NCBI GenBank assembly: GCA_027924585.1
Contig: BSBM01000252.1
Location: 3,162,001 to 3,226,000, forward strand
Direction: 5' to 3'
Origin: Larix kaempferi
Lineage: Eukaryota > Streptophyta > Pinopsida > Pinales > Pinaceae
DNA: 64,000 nt
Below are positions 41,641 to 51,809 of this stretch, piece after piece (position 1 is the stretch's first letter; the number at the start of each line of letters is the position of its first letter). The notes beneath the pieces were generated by a model. That model worked only from the letters and a program-made list of their open reading frames with translations, had not been told where the DNA came from and ran no database searches. The translations under genes and the position numbers were made by a program.

Positions 41641-42813
41641 AGCATGAGTAGTGCCCCCAGCATTGGGGGTGCCAGAAGTTGAACCCTACCCCTTAGGAAA
41701 TGGATCTTTAAGTACGGAAGGTTTCTTTTCTTGAAGTAGCTTCTGGGCTTCTTCGAGTATAGGGCATTGATGAGTGAGGTGATCCTGCTTGCAAAGCTTA
41801 CAAGGGAACTTAACCTTCTTCTTTTCTTTGTTACCCTCCTCGACATTCTCTTTATTTTTGGGCTTTTGCTAGTTCCCCTCTCCTTTCTTTCCCTTCTTTT
41901 TATTGTTGGGCTGCCAAGGGCCCTTCTGATTGTTTTGAATCTGGTTTACAGATTTAGTAGTAGAAGGAGAGGTTGTGATGGAGGTCGCTTCTGCAGTCGA
42001 TTGTTTGATGGATAAGGCATGAACCTGCTTAGTCAATGCATCGAAAGCTACAAAATTAGCTAAACCCACTATGCCATCAGTATGTGGTCCAGGTTTAGGT
42101 ATGCCAAGAACAGTGTTTGATTGTGGTGCATCTGGTATAATCTCATAAAGTAGCCCAGACTGTACGTCAACTAGGTCTAGCTATTGGGTCCGTAAGATGG
42201 CTTCTTCCTCTAAAGACACTCCAGAAGCAGCCACTTTCTTAGAAATGTAAGGAAGGAGTAATTTCAGATACCACTCTAAAAGGAATTCTGGAGTTGTATT
42301 GGCTTTAATGAGCCTCTTCCATCTTTGCCACTCCTGAATATGATCAGATAAGTGAGTGGTCTTATTCTGTCTAAATGTAGACAAAAGATATGTCCCAGTG
42401 TCATATTGAACAGGAAGCTGGAAGTGGTTCAGAAAAACTGTCACGAGATCCTGAAAATTAAAAAATGTGGCTGCAGGTAACTCAATGTACCATTTGGCTG
42501 TAGCACCAATTAAGGTTCTCTGAAAAAGTCTCAACCTAACGGAATCTTCGTTTAACGAGTTCGAAGAACACCATAAATGGAAAGTGGTAACATGATCACC
42601 AGGGTCCTCACCAGTTTTTCCTTCAAATTTTGGAATGTTCAAAGGTAGCTTAGTAGGAATAGGTGGCCACATCACGTTATGGTACACCGGATCATTCGTT
42701 AACTTGGAAATATCTTGCAAATTCAGAGTTACCAGAAATGGTAAACGAGGTCTATAAGATGGCATTTGATAAGCTGGAGTCATGAAGGGGGAACCACCCA
42801 TATTTTGACCCAT
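41641..42813 (-). pseudogene. Element F gag: Retrotrans_gag domain and zinc knuckle
   Basis: From 42813: MGQNMGGSPFMTPAYQMPS, then VTLNLQDISKLTNDPVYHN, KLPLNIPKFEGKTGEDPGDH, FHLWCSSNSLNED and ATAKWYIELP, the same capsid-type domain as in D. The frame continues through TAG 42181-42183 into a Lys-rich stretch and the zinc knuckle CKLCKQDHLTHQC near 41800. Premature stops follow. E retains only the first residues of this domain. Confidence 0.85.
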
Positions 42814-43500
42814 AAACTACTGGTTAGGGTTTCCCCCAGCCATTTGCTGGTAGGGTTTGACCCAAGCCATCTGCTGGTAGGGGTTCCCCCTAGCCATCTG
42901 CTGGTTGGGGTTGCACCCTGCCATCTGCTGTTGTGTGAAAGTGTTGTTAAAATTCCCCCATCCAAATGAAAGTGGGTTGGTACTCTGTATGTTCATCCAC
43001 TGTTGCTGGGTGTTAGCCCTGCCATATTGTTGATTAAGGATGTTACCCCCCTCCTCCAGAAAACAAAGAAAAAGGGGTGTTTCCTATAGGTACATTATTT
43101 TGATTCATGTTGTAACCTGCAAAGGTGTTAAAACTGGGGGTAGTTGAGGTGGACGGCGCAGTCATGGTGCTCATGACAGGCATAGTTGTAGAGGCATTCG
43201 ACCCTACATTGGGTGTGGAAATCCAAGTACTAGGAATATGGTATGACTGTTGAGTCGTAGGAGGTGGAACAACATTCACTATATTACTAGGTCTAAAAGT
43301 AGGGGTAGAAGCGGATGTCAAATCTATTAAGCTTGGCATGCCTAACGTACCAGCATTAAAACTGAAGGATGGAGTTGAAACAAAAATTATTTGAGTCAAA
43401 CTCGGTGTAACAGTGGAATGTGGATTTATAGTATTTGTATTCATACCTATTATGGGAGTCTGTGGGACTCCCAGTTCGCCTCCTGGGTTAGTCATAATAT
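42814..43500 (-). pseudogene. Element F gag N-terminal extension (Thr/Ser/Pro-rich)
   Basis: A 150-codon minus-strand frame (43495-43043), rich in Ser, Thr, Pro and Asn, corresponds in place and composition to D's N-terminal extension at 10179-10742. Between 42780 and 42965 a 24-bp CCATCTGCTGGTTGGGGTT-type repeat occurs four times; it would code a Gln/Met/Gly repeat in one frame. The two parts are joined only through a frameshift. Confidence 0.6.
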
Positions 43501-45860
43501 GCCTAGGTGTGAAAAAGTATGCACTATAATCAGGTTGTTGGAAACCAATAGGTACCAGAAGCGGATCGTTAAGTCCGTTAAGCAGAGGGTTGAAAGGAGT
43601 GTTAAAATCATCCTCAACCTCTACAGTATTAAGAACTTGTTGATCTGGGGTTCTAGCTTGTGGTTCACCAGGAACCTCTATTTCACCAGTAGTTTCAGAA
43701 AGACCACTGGAATCTATCCTCCATCATCATGGTGGCGGTAGTGGTTCCACTCTAAGTGGGAGAAGGTTTTGCAACCTTCGAGACCTACGAAGTTGTTGGT
43801 CTTCCAAAATTATGTAAAAATAAAACTGTGTAAAAACCTAGTGGCCACTAAGACTAAGGGGCAAACAACATACCGCTAAAAAATCCTAACTATACAGACT
43901 AGGCAAACAAGATGCCTTCCGGAGAAGATTCTGGGATGATGAGGGCCCAGAATATATCAAAGAAGGAAGAAGGATAGTTACTCGGGGTCCACAATACAAT
44001 GACTAAGGGTGCAAGCACTGGAATCACCCAACCACCCTCCCAAAGACCTGCAAGGGATTTCCTCGCACGTCTGTCCTAGGTGTAGTAGATATAATCCTCC
44101 ATCGTCACCCGTGTATGATCCTATAGGTCTGATACTAAGGCTACCATAAGTACGAAATATCTTGGGGGGACAGTCGTCAGCCTGATCAAAAAGCGTGGGC
44201 AGGGTATCAAAGCTCGAAGTCTGGATGGACCCTCATACGCGAATCGACCCTGGTTTATGGTTGAAGGGAAAGTGAGGGGATATCTTAACAATTCCAATCT
44301 TCCACGGCCTCGTGCTTAGCTTTGGTTTCAGTAGAGTTTCCCATGAATATTTGATACAGATGGGTTTACCTATATGAAAGTCGCACTATGATTTTTGAGC
44401 AATGAAACAAGCTTCAAGCAGTTTAAGGTCTTTTAAGCTCAAAAATCTAGCCTAAGCTAGTTGGTGTCATGTATCCCTAGAAAGAAAAATCGTTTCTAAT
44501 TGATTTTATTAAAGTTCCTCTTAAGGTTACTTTTTACTCAACGGGGCAGTGCATTGTGTGGAATGGTTTGAGAAAAGTAAAGTGCAAAAATGAAATAACT
44601 TTCAAAGCAACAAATGACTCTTTTTATTTTTCATTTATGTTATTTCCAAAATGAAAACTAAGCAAACCCAAACAAAGTTATCTTTTTCATTTTCTTTTCA
44701 ATTTCACAACAAAGTAAACTATGCTACTCTGAAATGATTATAAGCCTTACTACTCTAAACTACCAAACTCATTTTGCTTTTTCTGTTATATATAAACGAA
44801 AAATAACTTGAAAACGGAAGCAAGTAAGACCTACAAAAGAGATGCAAGTAAGGAAAAATGACTCTAAAGCTCACAACAGTCAAATCAATGACTTGACAAA
44901 GACTTGTCCTACAAAGTGTTTTTTTTTTAAATGAAAAATCTTTGAACTTGGAAACAAAGTGGAAAGAAAACAGGGATGAGAGACACTTATAACCGGAAAG
45001 AAAACCTCTACAGTTGCTCCAAAGCACCAAACCCTAAACAAAAGCACTAAGCCAAGTAGAAGGTAGGGAAGTGAACTAAAGATTACCTTACTATCACAGA
45101 GACTAAAAAGGAAACAAACTAAGATACACCAACTTGCTTGAAAACTGAAACTAACAACGAGATCAGGAAGTGCCAGGACTCAAAAAAAAATTTGAAAGAC
45201 ACCCTAAAGACTCCAAAGATGGGCCAAACCCTAAAACAAAGGATAAGACACCAACAAAGCATACTAGTGTCGCAACAAACAATAAATTTTATGCACAAAG
45301 GTTTGTATGCCTATGACACACTACTAGGGTATGGGTGAACAGTTATGTCTACCAAGGGACAAATCATGGTCTTCAAAAACAAAGTCACAAAGAAGCAAGA
45401 CACCTCAAAAGTACTCAAGCAAGCAAAAGATGACATAAGGGACTTAGGAGAGGCTAACGGGACTCAACAAAGGATTACACACCTCAAGGATCAGTTAAGA
45501 AAGCCAAGTACAAAGCTAGAAATCAAACCAAATAGGTGGAAATCCAATCCCCACATCAAACAAAGAGTTACAGGAGTGTGCTCTACTGTGCAGTAGGAAA
45601 ACTAGCACATTCTGGAATATGTTCCCTACTGTGCAGTAGGGAAAGTAGTGCACAAACTCAGGTATGCGCTACTATATGTATAGAGAAGTAGTGCACAAGT
45701 TAGGAGAGGTTGAAATCAAGTTTTACAAAGGTGAAAATGGGCTAAGTCAGGAAAAGGAAAGCAGGTAGGAGTGACCTACAAGGCCTCTAAGAGGATCAAA
45801 GAGATCAAAAAATATTGGAAAGAAAACAAAATGGCTTTCCTAGAGCAGAAAAACAACCTA
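43501..45860 (-). other. Element F 5' leader
   Basis: Long noncoding leader. About 43900-44085 is the block shared with E (20850-21025). At 45624-45641 CCCTACTG and CAGTAGGG form a tight hairpin with a 2-nt loop, one of several GTAG/CTAC motifs at 45565-45700. The ORFs on the plus strand here (45138-45596) are A-rich and have no recognisable motif. Confidence 0.55.
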
Positions 45861-45878
45861 TCCCCAGCAGAGTTGCCA
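45861..45878 (-). other. Primer-binding site of element F
   Basis: On the minus strand TGGCAACTCTGCTGGGGA lies 3 nt after the 5' LTR. It differs from E's site at two positions. Confidence 0.75.
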
Positions 45879-45881
45879 GTC

Positions 45882-46913
45882 TGTTGTTCAGGAATTCTAC
45901 CTTATAGCGAGGAAAGGGACACTACCAACTTCTGGGGTGACAGATAAACACATTCATCATATTACATAAGCATCTATGAAGGGAAAGATATCAAAGCTCT
46001 TGAAGACATACCTTATTAACAAAGTTCGATCCTCGCTTTGCTCGATCTTGTGCTCAATCTTCAACTTGATCTTCCGCTCAATAGACCTGCAATACAAAGA
46101 TACCTTCCTCAACATATATTGACTGATATAACAATGATGCAATTGAAATACTATTTAAACATCAAGAACAATCAAGCATTTAACCAAACAAACACACAAT
46201 CCATTAGACATTTGATTGGGACAGGAAGGATGTTTCAACCTTTATTGTCAAAAGAAAATAATCAGTACAAATTATACCTGATCATTCAGAGTGCTTGTGC
46301 AACCGGATTCTGGGCTCCTTCTCTTCTCTAACTTTGGAATTATTCCAGCATAACAACCCTTAATGCAAGTTTCTCCTCTTGTGAATGAGAGTCTAAATGT
46401 GTCTAACCCCTCTCCTCAATCCTCCTTGTATTTATAGGACAAGGTAGGCAGTTTAGATTGAGAGGTGGTTGAATTGGGAGGTTGGGAAAGTTGCAAAAGC
46501 AACTTCAACTAATCCCAATTCGTCAAATTAATATATTTTTAATCGCATTTCAAGATGTGCATGAGTTTTTTACAGTGGATTAGCGCCCAATATGCAACTT
46601 CGGTGCTTTACAAGTAGCGTTTGCAGGATTTTTGAAGGGGTGTGTGCTAGTTTGCTAAAGTGGAGTATGGCATACTAGGATGTGTGCGCTACTCTTATGC
46701 CTATGGAGTAGGGCATGTGTGCTACTATTATGCCTATAGGGTAGCGCACATGTCAAAATGTGAGGTTTTACAGGGTTTTGTCAGCTTGCAGAGGGGTAGG
46801 TCAGGTCAAAGTATCATCTAAGGTCATCATGCTCTTCAATCCAAGTTGTCCTTTTGTGTGATCGATAGCTAAATGTGATCACGGACGGAGAAGTGCATAT
46901 TTGACCTATAAAA
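45882..46913 (-). repeat. Element F 5' LTR
   Basis: A 1032-bp copy of 35033-36052. The plus-strand right end has decayed from TGTAACA to TATAAAA. ATCAC (46914-46918) is the target duplication, after which element A integrase resumes with CTGCAAGCCAATGG. Confidence 0.92.
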
Positions 46914-47584
46914 ATCACCTGCAAGCCAATGGTAAGGTAAAGTCTACAAACAAATTATTAGAAGCCATCATGACCAAGACAATCCAATTACACCACAAAG
47001 ACTGGGTAGATAGGCTTCCAGAAGCCTTATGGGCTTATAGAATAACCTGGAGGAATACCACTGGCCACACACCTTATGAACTTGTTTATGGTAAACAAGT
47101 TCTTCTACCCATTGAATTTCAAGTCAAAACCTTTTGTATGGCTACACAATTAGGGATGGATTTGGAAGAAGCATAGAAACAACGAATCTTGCAGATAAAT
47201 GAATTAGACGAGATTAGACAAGATGCCATTCAACGCACAATTCTAATACAAAAGCAACACAAAAAGTGGAATGATAAATATATTAAACAAAAACAATTCA
47301 AAACTAGAGACTGTGCATTACTTTTTTATTCAAGGTACAAAAACGTTAAAGGTAAATTAACTACTCGTCGGATGGGTCCATATGAAATTGTTACAGCTTT
47401 CAATAATGGATCTGTTAAAATTAAAACAATCGATGATTTGCAAATTTCCGTTTTTGTAAATGGACATAGACTAATACTTTATCATCAACCAATATCTAAA
47501 AAAGACTTTGTGCAGAATGCCTTACAACAAAAGGAGATGGAGCTAGTTGAAGAGGAAGTCATTCCTCCTTCTCCTGGTTCTTGA
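46914..47584 (+). pseudogene. Element A integrase, second half of core and C-terminal domain (segment 3 of 3)
   Basis: LQANGKVKSTNKLLEAIM carries the position of the third catalytic residue (usually Glu in QANGQVEVTN; here the codon reads Lys). It is followed by WVDRLPEALWAYRITWRNTT and TPYELVYGKQVLLPIEF. TAG at 47174-47176 breaks the frame. The rest (47177-47584) is the C-terminal domain: KWNDKYIKQKQF, RRMGPYEIVTAFNNGSVKI, VFVNGHRLILYH, then an acidic tail and a natural stop. Removing F and one ATCAC restores the join with segment 2. The Glu-to-Lys change alone would disable strand transfer. Confidence 0.9.
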
Positions 47585-49587
47585 ATTATTTTGGGTTATC
47601 TTCATTTGTATATATGTAAATATATTGTTGTTTCTTAAATAAATAAGATTCATTTCTAACAACTGATTGCATTTATACAGGAAATTCATTCTTATGATCA
47701 TCTTATGGAATTTTGTCAATTAAAATAGGAAGACTCTTCTCCTTTCCCTAATTTTGATAAATTTCATATAGTTTCTCTTTGTACATATGTTTTTGTTTTG
47801 AATAAATTTGAATCATCTAACAAGTGGTTTTGCAATTTGATTACAAGAACCTTATCTCTATAATCAACTTATAAAATATTATCTGAAAAAGGGAAGTGCT
47901 CTAAAAAAAATCATAATGCATCTTAACTCCTTCTCTTTTGATTATTGTTGAGAATTGAAAATTTATAGTGAAAAGCTAAAGGGTTCTTTATATCATTTCT
48001 AACCACTTTATTCTATGATTCTTTCTGATTAATTTCATTTTTATGCTTCTGTATATGGTATTTGATTCAAACATGCATATTCCTGATTTATCATTAGAAC
48101 AGGACCTACTCTAATCATCATGTTTTTAAAAGTTCTATCCAACACCTATGGACTACTAGTTCATCCTAGACTCATTATCAAAACTTGTCTCTTAAGCATT
48201 CTTTAGAAAAGGTAGCCCAAGATTAAGTGATATTTCTACTTGTGGGGAACATTATTGATCTTTTATGAAGAAGATAGACTGAGAGGTCAAGGGATAGCGT
48301 TAGGTTATTCTCTTTTGTCATGATCTATAATCCAGACTATTATAAATAAAGTTACTCATAAGGTTTGCTCTAAAAATTTGAATTATGTGTTTAGCAAGCT
48401 TAATACACTCTAGTGCCAACTGGCTTCCACATACTAAAATCATTATACAAAACAAACCCTCCAGGGTACTGAACAGGATCTCTGGCAGCGGGTCCATGCT
48501 AAGTAAAATATTAAACAAGGAAGCTCGGTAAATGCAAGTAAACCCATTGGGGTACTGAACAGGTTCGCTGGTAGCGGGGCTATGCTTGCATGGTACCAAG
48601 ATAAACCCGTCAAGGTACTGAACAGGTCTGCTAGCAGCGGGGCAATATCGGGTAAAATAGATATGGTTAATACATTGCTATGCACATGGCTCATCTAAAG
48701 CAAACAACCTGAGTATACGAATACATGTTTACGCCAATTATTTATACTGTCATTAGAGAATGGCTATAAGTTTGACTTCGACCCTGTCATCTAATTCAAA
48801 CAATACCTAGGATATGATTACCCTAGAAGTGGGGCCCATAACTATAGAAATCTAATGAACTCCATGGTGAACTTTATCTATATTCTTTGGATGTCACAAG
48901 AGATCTTTAAAATGAGTCAAGGATGACTGGTTTTCCTATGGAATCTTCCGCATTGACTGCACTATCATTATTCATATGGTCTTCCTAAGCACTGTTATTT
49001 TCTGATAAATTTGCATGTATGAATCATCTCTATTATTAATTAGTATTTCTTTTTCTTACAAAAATAACAACATTTTAGAGATATTGGTTAAACTATTAAT
49101 TGAAAATATTTGAATGCTAATCAGTTTTTCTTTGATGACTTGAGGACATGCCATAATTTTGGTTTGGGGGAGGTTCAGAACTGTCTTTATTTTCTGATTA
49201 TTTACCAAAAAGCTCATTTATCTCTGATAAAATGATATGTGTTTCAGGAATAATGCAAGTAGCAGAAGATTGTTCTGATCCATGATAAATAAAGAAGAGT
49301 GCGACTGAAGTTTCAAAAAAGAAGGTATACATCGTCCTTTTCTGTGCTGGCAGCCCCAGAAAAATTCTCTGCATAGTCAGCAGTAGTCAGATCCAACAAA
49401 GCACATTTTGTACAGAAGGCCCGTATGAAGGATCGAATGAAGGGTCGAATGACGATCCAAATGAAGTGATGAATGAGGAAAATGAATGAGGTGTTGAATG
49501 CAGCATCGAATGATGATCCGAATGGAACCATAGCTAATAAAAACATGATTAAGTATGCTAAGGTATCTAAGTTTTGAATTCTACTGG
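47585..49587 (+). other. Probable 3' region of element A, with a threefold repeat
   Basis: AT-rich and without a credible gene. Three imperfect copies at 48454-48655 share GGTACTGAACAGG followed by CTGGCAGCGGG. A polypurine-like run GGTTTGGGGGAGG lies near 49162-49174 with GACTTGAGGACATGCC just upstream, as in the 3' ends of several plant Ty3/gypsy elements. I could not find A's own LTR boundary. From 49425 to 49530 CGAATGA-type short repeats occur. Confidence 0.5.
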
Positions 49588-49891
49588 TGTTAACACCCAA
49601 AAAGTGCTCACTAGCTCATTTCCCTATTCACATGACCCATTTGTCTACTTTTTCCACCATTTGAACCTCTAAAACCTTCAAAAGGTCACCAAAAAGACCA
49701 AAACCCATCTTTTTCCTCTCAAAATATGTAATTTTCCTCAAAAAATACAAAAAACCCTAAAAATGGTCCAAAATTCCCAAAAATCAATTAAAAGGGAATA
49801 AAAATATAAAATATATTCAAAAAAGGAAAAAGAGGAAAAAAGAGACCTAAACCATTTTTATCAATACCATTGGTTTCCTTAAACCACAATG
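49588..49891. repeat. Solo LTR I (D family), first part
   Basis: Starts TGTTAACACCCAAAAAGTGC, like element D's LTR. It is interrupted at 49892 by copia H and resumes at 62128. The flanks are ACTGG (49583-49587) and ACTAG (62657-62661), a target duplication with one change. No internal D-type sequence is attached, so it is a solo LTR. Confidence 0.75.
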
Positions 49892-50459
49892 TGTTAGAAA
49901 AATAGGATCGCAAAGCAATAACAATAAACAGAAATGCAAATATAATCACACATACACATTACAAGAGAGACACAGATATATCATGGTTCACCCAACTTGG
50001 GCTATGTCCACACTGAAGTTGCCAGTCCTTATTATTATACCGTCCAACAAAGTGAAGGGATCCAACCTGCAAAACAGTCACTGTACTTCCTCTTCATTGT
50101 TTCACAGCCTCTCTCCTGATCTTAGAGATATTTACAATTCATAAAACCTAATACATCAACCCTAGCCGTGTTATAATGAATTTCTTTTATAAGGGAAATA
50201 CAATGGAAAAATACCACAGGTTACCCAAAACCATGGCCCCAAAATCTATTGGTGAAACAGCCCAAAAAAATTTCTTGGGGGCTTCGCCCCCAAAGCCCTA
50301 TAACTTGGGGGCACTGGCCCCCATGCCCCCTAGCCGAGGCAATGTCAACACCCTTCCCGGACCCCCTAGGATCGTGTCGGGATCATAACCAAACCTGGGG
50401 TACGGACACGATTGAATAATAATATCTCTGAATCTGGAGATCAAGCTCCACAACCAACA
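49892..50459 (-). repeat. Element H (Tork-like copia) 3' LTR
   Basis: A 568-bp LTR starting TGTTAGAAAA and ending CAACCAACA, matched by 61614-62127. The flanks CAATG (49887-49891) and CAATC (62128-62132) are a duplication with one change. It holds a G/C hairpin: TTGGGGGC 50275-50282 and GCCCCCAA 50286-50293 around TTC. The left copy is about 50 bp longer than the right within this GC-rich part. Confidence 0.88.
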
Positions 50460-50545
50460 ATCTCCCACTTGGAGACTGATCACAACAACTCCACCACTGT
50501 TGTACTTGCTGGATCTTGGACTTCGAAACTTTCTCATCTTCATCT
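50460..50545 (-). other. Element H polypurine tract and short 3' untranslated region
   Basis: On the minus strand CCAAGTGGGAGAT abuts the LTR. Only about 80 bp separate the RNase H stop from the LTR, in contrast to the kilobase-long 3' regions of C and G. Confidence 0.75.
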
Positions 50546-51247
50546 TCAGGCTAGAAGGCCAACTGAAACCGAACAGGAACTCAACTTCTCTCTAGTCACT
50601 ACCTTTGTGAACAAGTATGCATGATTCTGGCTAGTATGTATCTTTTCCAGCTTCAACCGTTCATCTTCTAGAATAGAGCGTATGAAATGGTACTTGAGCT
50701 GTATATGTTTAGTCCTAGAATGGAATGCTGAGTTCTTTGGAAGATGAATCGCACTTTGGATGTCACTATACAACTTGCTATCCTTCTACTTCTTAACCAA
50801 TTCCTCCATAAACCTCTGCAACCAAATCATCTCTTTACTAGCCTCTGTAACATCAACATACTCTGCTTCCATTGTTGAAAGTGCAACAACCTTCTGCAGT
50901 TTCGAAATCCAACTTACTACTGTTCCACCTACAGTAAACACATACCCTGTGGTGCTCCTCCTGCTATCCTTATCACCTTCCATATCTACATCAACATATC
51001 CTTGTAGAATAGTGTCTGAACCTCCAAAAAATAATGCCTTAGTAGTAGTACCTCTCAAATACTTAAGAATCCACTATACTTCCTTCCAATGTTCTTTACT
51101 TGGATTGTTCATATATCTGCTCACAACTCCCACTGCTTGTGCAATATCTGGTCTTGTGCACACCATGGCATACATCAAGCTGCCAACTGCTGATTGATAA
51201 GGAATCTTGGACATGTAATCTGTCTCTTCCTGTGTCTTGGGACAGAT
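50546..51247 (-). pseudogene. Element H pol: end of RT and RNase H
   Basis: Continues H pol from 58355 after removal of G: PKTQEETDYMSKIPYQSAVG, LMYAMVCTRPDIAQAVGVVS, then RNase H with GYVFTVGGTVVSWISKLQK, ALSTMEAEYVDVTEAS and SDIQSAIHLPKN. It ends EKIHTSQNHAYLFTKVV and VGLLA before TAG at 50546. The final motif is typical of the Tork/Tnt1 group of copia. Stops (for example after KEHWKEV and LVKK) make it inactive. Confidence 0.87.
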
Positions 51248-51797
51248 TGTTGAGATATTGTAACTTCAAAGAATATTATATTTGTACTTTATTATTCCGG
51301 AGATGTTTCATTCCTCCGTGAAGATCTTATTGTATATTCGGAGATGTTTATTCCTCCGTTGGAATGTGGTAACTTGGGTTATTAGAATTCCCTAGTGGGG
51401 GTCGGCCCAGTCAGTTATAATGGGGTATTTAACCTAATGGTTAAATACGAGCCTACATGTACTTGTGTAAAATACATATCAGAGTAGTGTATAAATAGAG
51501 GAGGTGTGTTCCTCATTATACACATTCACTCACTTGAGGATAGCGCACTTGTGGAGGAGAGGTCTGCTATTGTGGAGGAGGAGATCATGTCTCAGGGTTT
51601 CATCTTTGTATATTGCTGGTCATCTATATTGAGGAAGCTTTGCTGGGTTTTCTACCCCATGAGGGTTTCCCAGGATAAATCTCTGTCTCTTGTGTTTATG
51701 CTATGCTTGTTGTTTCTTCAGTGATCCTGTATATGCTATTATTGTGAAATGGAATGTAATGCTGCTATTTTCTGTCTTAGAATATTAAATCTTAACA
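51248..51797 (+). repeat. Element G (copia) 5' LTR
   Basis: A 550-bp LTR, TGTTGAGATATTG to TTAACA, related to the LTR of C. The duplication is CAGAT (51243-51247) versus CACAT (58350-58354). It is 55 bp shorter than the 3' LTR, consistent with a deletion between two copies of GGGTTATTAGA...GGGGGTCGGCCC. TATAAATAG lies at 51490-51498. CGGAG...CTCCG short hairpins occur twice, as in C. Confidence 0.92.
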
Positions 51798-51809
51798 TGG
51801 TATCAGAGC
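51798..51809 (+). other. Primer-binding site of element G
   Basis: TGGTATCAGAGC directly after the LTR, as in C. Confidence 0.9.

Noticed and set aside
45138-45596. Two small plus-strand Lys/Gln-rich frames in the F leader
   Set aside because: Antisense to the F leader, A-rich composition, no motif, and the region corresponds to noncoding leader in E.
47585-48450. Envelope-like ORF expected in some gypsy lineages downstream of element A integrase
   Set aside because: All frames are short and AT-rich, with no signal peptide or transmembrane pattern.
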